Shown: positions 11,579 through 21,699 of the stretch, piece after piece
How the letters are laid out: each line of letters begins with the position of its first letter
How positions within the stretch are numbered: position 1 is the stretch's first letter
Assembly (NCBI GenBank): GCA_030737875.1
Contig: CM060918.1
Location: forward strand, 767,864,552-767,928,551
Direction of reading: 5' to 3'
Origin: Allium sativum
Lineage: Eukaryota; Streptophyta; Magnoliopsida; Asparagales; Amaryllidaceae
Length of the DNA: 64,000 bases
Position numbers and translations under genes: made by a program
The notes under the pieces: model-generated
The model's input: the letters and a program-made list of their open reading frames with translations, nothing else
What the model was told of the DNA's origin: nothing
Databases searched by the model: none

Positions 11579-11959
11579 AGGCACTACAACCGAAATTGTC
11601 TTTTATAGCGGCATATAGCCACTATTAATCAATGTTATAGCGGTTCGATAAATGTTGTATATCGACATATTATAAAAAAAATGTTGGATATTTATAACAT
11701 AAAAGAAGACGCTATTAAAGATCATGGTTTTATAGCACAAACATGCCGCTATGTTATTTAAAAACAATAGCTCATCCTCGCCGCTATTAAACATCTAAAT
11801 CTCAATGAAGGTGAGAACTTTTATAATACAGTATAGCCGCTATAACATATTTTTTCGATAGCGGCTATATGATGCTATTATATCAACATGTTATAGTATA
11901 GCTTACATTACATTATTTTTTTATAGCGCTTATGTCATATAGTTATAACGCTTCTTATT

Positions 11960-13458
11960 TATAAATTACAATATCAATACCATATCAAAATATGCAATAA
12001 TAATCTTTTACATAAAATCAATTAAACGATGCAAGAATCATAAAAGATAATAAATATAGAGATATAACACATTATATTAAACATATCAAATATTCATACA
12101 TACAATTTCTCACATTTAAATCATACAATTTCTCCCAAAGAAGTTGCTTAATTGTTTTTGTTAGACGTATATCCTGAATACAAATAAAAATGAAACATAT
12201 TATGCATGGCACTGAACTACTCCTAAGCTCAGGCCATGTAGGAACACGTCCTGGTTTCGCCTGAGCTCCCTTAAAGGCCAAGCACAACCAAGCATTCTCT
12301 TTCTAACAAGAAATGGTTTACTAGTTTCTCCTAATTTTCTAAAAACTATCAAGCAATTTTCCATTATCATCTACTCACAATTTTATTTCAAGACTATGGT
12401 AGCAAGGCCCAAGAATATCATATATGTTCGGACCATCAAGTTCCTGATCAGCAAGAGTCTGGTAAGTGTAGGAGAAGACATAATTTAAGATTACCCCATC
12501 AACACGGTCTGATATTTCTTGTCATTTATCGTTCTCACTCTGTGAATAATTCCAGTAAGTTCCATGGGTCTTAGCCTCCTGCAAACGCACATTGTACCGA
12601 AACATAAAAAACTATAAGAAAAAGTAATTAAAAAAAAGCTGAACTTGTTTCTCTTAAATGTAAATTTGATTTAACAATCACTATGGTACACCTATCATTA
12701 ATAGCACTGAAGAAATATGTTCTAGGCTACCATTAGCATTAAAATAAAAAAATAGCCATGATTCGAGAATATATTGTTCAAAATTATACGGCAACAACTG
12801 TGAATCATAAAGTGCATGCTTCAAAGTTATGAAATCTGAAACAAATCGTTAGATATGAGTCCCATTCCATGAGCAAATGGAACAAGAGCATTCCTATCAA
12901 ATACTTTAATGTTTATGCCACTTCCAGCCATATACACATGTATTTATAAATTAAAACAAAATTATTATTGACTTTTTTTGTTCATTTCCAAGAAAACAAC
13001 AGTGTAGAAGTAATTAACACTGAACCTTGAAGTTCAATGTAAGACTAAAACCTGGATGATTTTCTGCCAATCAAGAATACCTTCGCTGGTACACTGTGAA
13101 CAGGCAGTACTGTAGTCCACGAGGAATCAAATGCTCTAACAGAGCTCCACAACATAAATATGAAAAAAGAAGTCTCCTCGTTTACCTATAGCTTCTTCTA
13201 TTACGTTTGTCGTTCAAAAATCTACTTCTTAAATTCTGAATGAGTGGCACGACACGAAGAACAAAATGGGGTCGCCAAAATTCTACCCCTCCCGTATCTC
13301 CATCCACTCTCAATGGGAGCCAGACCCGAAACCCCAACTATGGTTCTCTACATTTGATCAAAGTCAGAATATGAACCATTTTATTTTTAGGTTTCGGTTT
13401 CCTAATCCTCATATATGTCACATTTTTTATTCATTCTATTACCAATGGATAAAGTGAA
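11960..13458. other. CACTA B interior, left of the GCS1 pseudogene
   Basis: No exon or repeat family recognised. The block at 13266-13457 is an open frame of 63 codons rich in Phe and aromatic residues. It sits immediately before the GCS1-like sequence but does not resemble the N-terminus of that protein. Confidence 0.4.
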
Positions 13459-13995
13459 GAATCAGAAGACACGAAGAAGTTGATGAGAGTTGTCGCATCG
13501 TTAGACGACGCGCCAAAAATGATGGATATTGCACAGTTTCAAGGGGAGCATAAGGAGAGTTTGTATTGGGGAACTTACAGGCCGCATGTTTATATTGGAA
13601 TACGTGCCAGGATGCCAAGGTCATTATCTGCTGGATTGACGTGCCTTGGTATGATGAATGGACAATATTTTCTGCGTCATGTGTGCCAGGATTCTGATGG
13701 TCTCAGCGAATATGGCTGGACAGATCACAACTGTTGAGATTATGGAAAACAAACAAGTGTTGACCAAGAACTACATCTTACGACATGTTTCTTGAAAGAA
13801 AGAGTACATGGTAGCGGTTTTGGTGGGGACTGGGCTGTTAGAATTAGTACACAACTTGAGAACAGATGAAGAAGGCAATACTTTACGTTTTCCCTCTAAA
13901 GGATATGATTCCAATGAGGATCCTCTTGTATCTGGGTTCCATGAGGACATTGGCGGGTGGGAACTGAATTTAAAATCTCAAGAAAAACTGGTGGG

Positions 13996-14050
13996 TGAGG
14001 ACATTGGCGAGGACATTGGTGAGGACATTGGCTTGAGGACATTGGCGGGT
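13996..14050 (+). repeat. 12-bp minisatellite inside the GCS1 pseudogene
   Basis: Four consecutive copies of GAGGACATTGG(C/T), one with a 2-bp TT insertion. The fourth runs into GGGTGG, which also follows a single copy at 13943-13953. The family sequence at this place has only one equivalent of the motif. Confidence 0.8.
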
Positions 14051-14556
14051 GGAAGTGCACTATGCGGGTTTTAAAATACCACACATGCATAATTTGACTG
14101 AGCTAGTACAAGGTAGTCTTGCAGTCAATGCAAGAAAAACCGTACAGATCCAACTTCCCAGTGCGTCAGAAGAATCTTGAAACATCATTGTCTTTCAGAT
14201 CACTACAAAACTTCTACCGTGGATATTGCTTTTGTTTCTGGAACGAATATGAAGATTTCAAGGCATGAAGAATGCATCAATAGACTCATTGGGGACACAT
14301 TGACCAGACAATTGTAAAGGAAACAAGAGGTTTTTAAGGAGAAATACATGCGATGTTTTGTATAAAGGATAAGGTGGATTCAGAAACAACGACTGTTGGA
14401 AGGGATGCTATTGCAAATATGCTTGGTGGCATTGGTTATTTTTGTGGTCAGTCAAAATTTTCCTTACTTAATGGCTTAAAAGTCAAGAATGGAAACCGAT
14501 TTCTTTCTTACTGGCCAGCTGCGCTTTATACTTCTGTCCCTGGTAGATCCTTCTAT

Positions 14557-15161
14557 TATTGAAGTATGCGATACTATGTGTTAGATTGAGGAGGGTATTT
14601 CGGGATATTTCGAATATTTAGGATCTGGAGGATATTTTCAGATCCGGAGAATATTTAGGATCTGGAGGATATTTCAGATATTTCGGATCTAGAGGAAATT
14701 TTGGAAATTTCCATATACTTCCCTATGTCTATATAAGCTACATCGGATCCAAAAAAAGGAGGTATAATAACAAAATTAAGAGATTAGATCAATGTTTATT
14801 CTAATTAGGATTTAGGCAATCTTAATCTTCTTCAATTCCTTTCTCCACAAAATCAAATTTTTCTAGTAAATTTGATTATTGTAATCAATCTCTTGTACTC
14901 TTCAATTGATATTAATAAAGGTTTCTCTCTCAAAGTGGATGTATACTGACAAGACGTCGGTGTAACCACTATAAATCCCTGTGTGATTTAGTTTTCCAGT
15001 TATTGCTCTATTATTTCCATTGTTTGGTGATTGTGATCGGCTTGGATAAGATTGAGATTCTTCAATTGGTTGTTTTTGCACTATTACCACGATCTCGTTT
15101 TCCGCGTCATTGGGGATTTTTTTTTATTTGAGCGGTCTTGAATCAAAATTTCTTTACAACA
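14557..15161 (+). repeat. Left LTR of the Tork-like copia
   Basis: 605 bp. Repeats of GGATCTGGAGGATATTT lie in U3 (14625-14695), and a TATA-like CTATATAAGC lies at about 14728. It is followed by the tRNA-Met primer-binding site. Confidence 0.9.
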
Positions 15162-15201
15162 TTTGGTATCAGAGCATTGGTGTTGGTAGATAGTTGTAGA
15201 A

Positions 15202-18200
15202 ATGCCGGAATCGGGTTCAAATAATCCACCAACAGTTGGTCCAAGTGGTGTAGCTCCTTATGTACGTGGGTCGTATGCAGCTGCTGGTTCACAATTGGTT
15301 ATCGACAAGTGGAATGGCAATAATGATTTCGAAAAGTGGCAATGGAAGATGAAAGCGGTTCTGAGGCGGAATCGAGTACATCGGGTGGTGTTTGATGCAC
15401 ATTTATTGCCAGAGGACATCTCAGATGTGGAGAGAGAAGAAATGGAAGAGTGGGCATTCACTACACTTCAACTTGCCATGGGGGGAGAATGTTATTTCCG
15501 TAATTAGTGGTGAGACGACTGCTAAAGGTATTTGGAACACGTTGGAGGAATTGTATATGAAGAAGTCACTCACAAATCGACTGATCTTGTTGCGGACTTT
15601 CTTTACCTACAAGATGAAGGAAGGAACTTCGCTTAAGGCGCACTTAAATGTGTTTGATGATTTGCTAATGAAGATGAAGGCAGTAGATTTGAAGATTGAG
15701 GAGGAGTAGAAGGCGATGATATTGTTATGTTCATTGCCTGAGTGTTATACTGGGTTCTCAAACAGTTTGATCTATGGCCGGGATACGTTGACTCTAAATG
15801 ATGTCAAGACGGGTCTTCTAAGTGAGTAATTGCGAGACTAGATGAAGGAGCTGAGTGATGATAGTAGTGGTGCTGGTAATGGTCAAGGTTTATTTGCAAA
15901 GAAAGAAAAGTCAGAGAAGAAAGGAAACCGGGGGCGTTCTATGTCTAAGAAGCCCGGTGGAAGAGGAAAGTCAAAGGAAAGAAATAGCAAGTGCTTTATA
16001 TGAAAGAAACCTGGTCATTGGAAGAATGATTGTCCAGACAAGGGGAAGAAGGAAGTAGCATCTTCATCAGTTGCGGTGGAGAGAGATGTTGGTGAGGGAG
16101 ACATAGATGTTTTGTCGGCAGTAGCATCAGATGTTTCGGGCAGCGATTGGGTGCTTGATTCGGGAGCTTCATATCACATGACGCCTAATAGGAATTGACT
16201 TTCTTCTTATGTTGAATGGGAAGGAAAATCAATTGTTATGGGAAACGGTGCAGTTTGCAAGTCGAAGGGCATTGGATCCGTGCAAATTCGGATGTTTGAC
16301 GGAGTGGTTCGTACTCTCACTAATGTGCGTTATGTTCAGGGACTACGGAAGTCACTTATCTCTTTGGGACAGTTGGATTCTTTAGGTTGTAAGATCACCA
16401 TTGAGAGTGATAGCTTGAGGGTTTCGAAGGGTGCGCTTGTGGTTATGAAGGGTGCTAAAACTCATGGTATCTATTTGCTTCAAGGAGTGACCGTGGAAGG
16501 CGAAACTTGTGTCAGTGTTGATAGTTCTCGTGGCTTAGATGCTACACGGCTGTGGCATTTAAGATTGGGTCATGTCTCGGAGAAGAGTTTAGTTGTTCTT
16601 CGTCGAAGGGAGATGATTGATGGTGAGAGTTTCAGCAAGTTGGAGTTTTGCGAGGAATGTGTCACGGGAAAGCAAACTAGAGTATCATCCGGTGAAGGAA
16701 AACATGATTCAAGAGGGATTCTTGAGTATGTGCACATGGGTGTTTGGGGACCAGCGTCTGTAGCTTCTTTGGGAGGAGCAAGACATTATATTTCTTTCAT
16801 TGATGATTTTTCTCGAAAGATTTGGGTGTATGTAATGAAGGCCAAGTCGGAGGCATTTGCAAGATTCAAAGAATGGAAGGCTCTTATTGAGAATGAGAGT
16901 GGAAAGACTTTGAAGGTTCTTAGATCCGATAATGGCGGCGAATATGTTTCTGAAGAATTTCTGAATTTTTGCAAGCATCATGATATTCGGAGGCATTTTA
17001 CTACACCGGGAGATCCGCAATCTAATGGAGTGGCGGAGAGAATGAACTGAACTCTACTAGAGAAAGCTCGATGCTTGAGATTGACATCGGGTTTGTCTAA
17101 GGGATTTTGGGCCGAAGCTTTGTCAACCGCGGTGCATATTATTAATCGAATTCCATGCTCGACTATTGATAACAAAATTCCGGAGGAAGTGTGGAAGGCG
17201 AAGAGCATTGATTTGGGTTATCTTCGTGTATTAGGCAGTCTTGTTTATGTGTATGATCCGGGGAATGATAAGCTCTCACCTAGAGCTTTCAAAGGGATTT
17301 TTCTCGGTTATATGGATGGTGTCAAAGGCTATCGGATTGGGAATTCGAAAACGAAGAAGGCTATGGTTTCTCTTCATGTTACTTTTGATGAGTCGGCTAT
17401 GTTCAAGGAGAACGAAGGCTCATCGGATGTTCCGGATTTGGTTCATGGTGAATCAAAGGAGAAGGAAGTTATTCCCACTTTCAGGCCTAGAGAGAGTTGA
17501 GTTGTTGGAGGTGCTTGTGAGGTGAATGCGGTTGATGTTACATCACATAGTCCACAAGATTCCTCTAGTAGTGTTGGTGATGTGCACGAGCCTAGAGAAG
17601 ATTCAGTTCAAGGTGGAGCTGAAGAAAGACCGAGTGATGGCATTGCTACTCGAGTTGGTCGTCGTGCTATAAGGCCACCCGAAAGATATGGTGATTGGAA
17701 CTATGTTAGCTTTTGTGAGAATTTGGACTATGCTCTTCATGTAGTCCAAGATGAGCCGATGGACCTTGATGATGTCATGGATTCGAGTGATAGCTCGAAC
17801 TGGATTTGCGCCATGGAGGGAGAGATGCAATCGTTGATGAAGAACAAGACTTGGGAGTTGGTTCCACTTCCTCAAGGAAACCGTGCTATTGGGTGCAAAT
17901 GGATATATAAGGTGAAGGATGGTGGAAGATACAAAGCTAGGCTAGTGGCTAAGGGGTTTGCACAGAGGAAAGGAAAGGAGTATGAGGAGATTTTCGCATC
18001 GGTTGTGAGGCATACTTCTATCCGGATATTACTTGCATTAGTTGTTATTTACGACTTGGAGTTGGAGCAACTAGATGTGAAAACCGCCTTCTTGCATGGA
18101 GACTTGGATGAAGACATCTACGTGGAGCAACTGGAAGAGTTTGCTGTAGAAGGTAAGTCAGAACTAGTTTGCAAGTTGAAGAAATCACTATATGGTTTGA

Positions 18201-19306
18201 AGCAATCACCTAGGCAATGGTACAAGAGATTTGATAATTTTATGCTTGAAAGTGGCTTCCATCGAAGCATCAAGGATGCTTGTATTTACTTCAAGAGGTT
18301 AGGAAATTATTGTTAGGTGTATTTACTCTTGTATGTGGACGATATGCTCATTACTTCTAAGGACAAGGCATAAATCAACAAGTTGAAAGAGAAATTAAAG
18401 GCGGAGTTCGAAATGAAAGACCTTGGAAAAGCAAAGAAGATTTTGGGCATGGAAATTGAAAGAGATCGAAAGCATTTTAAGTTTAAATTAACTCAAAAGG
18501 AGTACGTTAAGAAAGTGCTTTGCCGGTTTAGCATGGAGGATGCAAAGGCGTTAAATACACCTTTAACTTTGCATATAAAGCTTTCGAGTAAGGGATCACC
18601 TATCGAGGAGAAAGACAAGGCTTATATGGCAAAGGTGCCATATGCTAGTGCGGTTGGAAGTTTGATGTATGTCATGGTGTGTACAAGACCCGATATTGCA
18701 AATGTCGTTGGGGTGGTTAGTCGGTATATGGCTAATCCGGGGAAATCGCATTGGGAAGTCGTGAAGGCTATATTGAGATACTTGAAAGGCATAGCATCTC
18801 ATGGTCTTGTTTTTGGTGGTAGTGATGGATTGAGTTGCAAGTTAGTTGGTTATTGTGATTCGGACTACGCTGGTGATAGGGATCGGAGGAAATCAACTTC
18901 CGGGTATGTCTTCACACTTGGTGATACAGCCATTAGTTGGAGATCGAGATTGCAAACCGTAGTTGCTTTATCCACTATGGAGGCAGAGTTGATAGCCGCT
19001 GCGGAAGCGGCAAAGGAGGCACTATATTTGAAGCGACTATTGTGTGACTTGGGTTTCGAACATGAGAGTATCGATGTTCGATGTGATAGCCGAAGTGCAA
19101 TACATTTGGTAGAAAATTTGCCATTTAGCTCACGAACGAAACATATTAAAGTGAGAGAGTCATTTCTAGTAGCCATGAACGAAGACAAGCAAGTATGCCT
19201 TTGGAAAGTGCACACAAAGGATAACGCGACGGACATGTTCACTAAGGCATTGCCGATTGGAAAGTTCGAGCATTGCTCGAACTTAATTCGCTTGGAGAGA
19301 TGCTAG
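15202..19306 (+). pseudogene. Gag-pol of the Tork-like copia, broken
   Basis: Gag starts at ATG 15202. A run of six G at 15480-15485 looks one base too long and shifts the frame. The zinc knuckle is hit by TGA at about 16000 (CFI-stop-KKPGHWKNDC, normally Cys). Protease reads WVLDSGASYHMTP. Integrase has LWHLRLGHVS, the Asp-Asp-Glu core region (FIDDFSRKIWV, SDNGGEY, NGVAERMN), then TGA at 17048 where the family has Arg. RT holds DVKTAFLHGDLDEDIYVEQ and LYVDDMLITS, with stops at 18314 and 18371. RNase H (YCDSDYAGDRDRRKSTSG, STMEAELIA, SSRTKHIKV) is open to 19306. Several stops fit single C to T or G to A changes. The element cannot make its own proteins. Confidence 0.93.
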
Positions 19307-19626
19307 GTGCCACGTGGTGGCACAGTTGAGAGAGAAACTTGGATGTAGAAGAGTATCGGTGAGATGTTGGTTTTCTATCTTCATGGTAAGTACTCGTTTT
19401 CACTCCCGAGTACATTATCTTTTGGTGAGACTGGTTTAGGAGTTGGATGTTTCAACACTTCATTGACGAGTGGGGGCTATGCCTAAACTCGTTAGTGAAG
19501 TGCACTGGGCGGTGACTATGCCGGAGTTCATTGGGGAAACATTCAAGCTTTCTTGATTGAAGATAGAAGGAAATGCTTGGGTGCATTGGAGTTTGTGATG
19601 TAGATGAATATAGTATCGAGGTGGAG

Positions 19627-20250
19627 TGTCGAAGTATGTGATACTATGTGTTAGATTGAGGAGGATATTTTGGGATATTTCGAATATTTAGGATCTGGAG
19701 GATATTTTCAGATCTGGAGAATATTTAGGATCTGGAGGATATTTAGGATCTAGAGGATATTTCGGATCTAGAGGAAATTTTGGGAATTTCCATATACTTC
19801 CCTATGTCTATATAAGCTACATCGGATCCAAAAGGAGGAGGTATAACAACAAAATCAAGATATTAGATCAAGGTTTATTCTAATTAGGGTTTAGGCAATC
19901 CTAATCTTCTTCAATTCCTTTCTCCACAAAATTAAATTTTTCTAGTAAATTTGATCATTGTAATCAATCTCTTGTACTCTTCTATTGATATTAATAAAGG
20001 TTTCTCTCTCAAAGTGGATGTACACTGATAAGACGTCGGTGGAACCACTATAAATCCCTGTGATTTAGTTTCTCGTTATTGCTCTATTATTTCCATTGTT
20101 TGGTGATTGTGATTGGCTTGGAAAAGATTGAGATTGTTCGATTGGTTGTTTTTACACTATTACCACGATCTCGTTTTCCACGGCGTTGGGGATTTTTTTT
20201 TTTTTTTTTTTTTTTTTTGAGCGGTCTTGAATCAAAATTTCTTCACAACA
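19627..20250 (+). repeat. Right LTR of the Tork-like copia
   Basis: 624 bp. It keeps the canonical TGTC start after GAGGTGGAG. It contains a run of 26 T at 20193-20218 that is much shorter in the left LTR. Confidence 0.9.
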
Positions 20251-20578
20251 CATTCTTCCTTAGAGGCTTTTTGTGGGATGAAGGTTTCCATCAACTTATT
20301 ATTTGGCATTGGGATATCAAGATCAACATGGATATAATTGGTTATCGGCTGGATTTGATTAATATAGATAGATGGATTCCTCGGGAACAAATACTAGGTG
20401 CCGAAGCTCTTAGTAAAGTGCCCGAGGAATTTGTTGTTCAATATCAAATGGAAACCTCCTAACCTTATTTCTTCTATTGCACAATTTGATTAGCAGCTGA
20501 AGAGCAAATAGGTTTTCCTCGGAAGAAAACGAGGAGATCAAAACATTTCTTAATAGAGCATACAACCGTCTTGACACA

Positions 20579-20735
20579 GAATATAATTTTGTACACACTC
20601 TTTTTGCAAAATGTGTACAAAACACTCATTCTTATTGGTTGAAATCAGTGGGGACCATAGAGACCCCCCTGAATTCAACTAATCAAACCGAATGTTGTAC
20701 ACACTTTGCAAAAAAGTGTGTATAAAATCGCTCTC
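20579..20735. mobile_element. MULE-type MITE, 157 bp, in the GCS1 pseudogene
   Basis: The target duplication is 9 bp, CTTGACACA at 20570-20578 and CTTGGCACA at 20736-20744 (one mismatch). The ends are inverted repeats of about 40 bp: the left starts GAATATAATTTTGTACACAC and the complement of the right starts GAGAGCGATTTTATACACAC; both continue with a TTTTGCAAA core and GTGTACAA. The 9-bp duplication and GA-rich start fit Mutator-like elements. Removing it and one duplication restores the GCS1 frame across the site. Confidence 0.85.
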
Positions 20736-21699
20736 CTTGGCACATGGTTTGAGTGGTTTAATACAACACAGCGAGGGAAAGACGTGGGCTCTTTCTATAG
20801 GCATGGCAGAGATGCAACAACAAAAAGGGAACTAAATCCTTAGTCACTGTCATCTGGACTGGATGATTATCAACGAGCTTCCCACCCTTCTTATGATGAA
20901 TGCCATTTAGATTTAAGGTGCTGGATGCTTCCTACTGCTAATTGTACGGACACAAATTTTCAACTTCTTCAAATGAAACCGAGAAAGGAATACCGCTGGA
21001 TGGCTGAGAAACTTTCAAATTTTGAAAGTCTCAATCAGATATATCTGGATGATGTTTCCGGGGATTATTTCGATTTTGGGAATCACATCGAAAAGGTTCA
21101 GCTGAAATGGTACGAAATACAAGGTATTGATGGTCCAAAAAGAGAGCCTTTACGCGAGACGTTAGAAAAGCCCATCTCTCATTAGTTCCTCGTTTTGGCT
21201 GTGTTAGCCTTTCCCCATTCATGATGGGAATCATTCCAGCTGATTCATGGGTTCTTGAAAAACAACTAGAACTCATATGGAATCGATCAACTATATGGAT
21301 GGATTATGGGTTGCGTTCACTGCCTAAAACAAGCTCAATATACATGAAGCAAACACTGAGCATGACCCACCTTACTGGAGAGGACCTATTTGGATCAAAA
21401 TGAACTACTTGATTTTTTCCGGTCTCAACCATTACTCTCAAGCTGATGGTCTATACAGAGAGAAATCACAAACACTGTACAAGGAGATTAGGTGGAATTT
21501 AATCAGAAATGTAGTGAAAAATTACCAAAAAAAAAAAATAAGGATTCTTGTGGGGACACTATGATTAGAAGAACAAAGGAAAGGGTAAAGGAGCAAGACC
21601 TTTCACGGGATGGACTTCACTTATCGTTTTAATTAGGGCAAAGATCTATCCAAGCCTGTAGATACAAGAAGAACAATATAAATTCCACAAACATCATAA

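Larger units (their letters stand above)
14557..20250 (+). mobile_element. Ty1/copia LTR retrotransposon, Tork/Tnt1-like, inserted in the GCS1 pseudogene
   Basis: Direct LTRs lie at 14557-15161 and 19627-20250. A primer-binding site TGGTATCAGAGC (initiator tRNA-Met) follows the left LTR at 15164, and a polypurine tract GAGGTGGAG precedes the right one. The right LTR starts TGTCGAAG; the left has decayed to TATTGAAG. Both end ACAACA. The flanking duplication is imperfect, best read as CTTCT/ATTCT. LTRs differ by about 5% by eye, plus a 16-bp indel and a run of 26 T only in the right copy. The GCS1 reading resumes directly across the element. It is the oldest of the three datable LTR insertions here. 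Confidence 0.93.
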
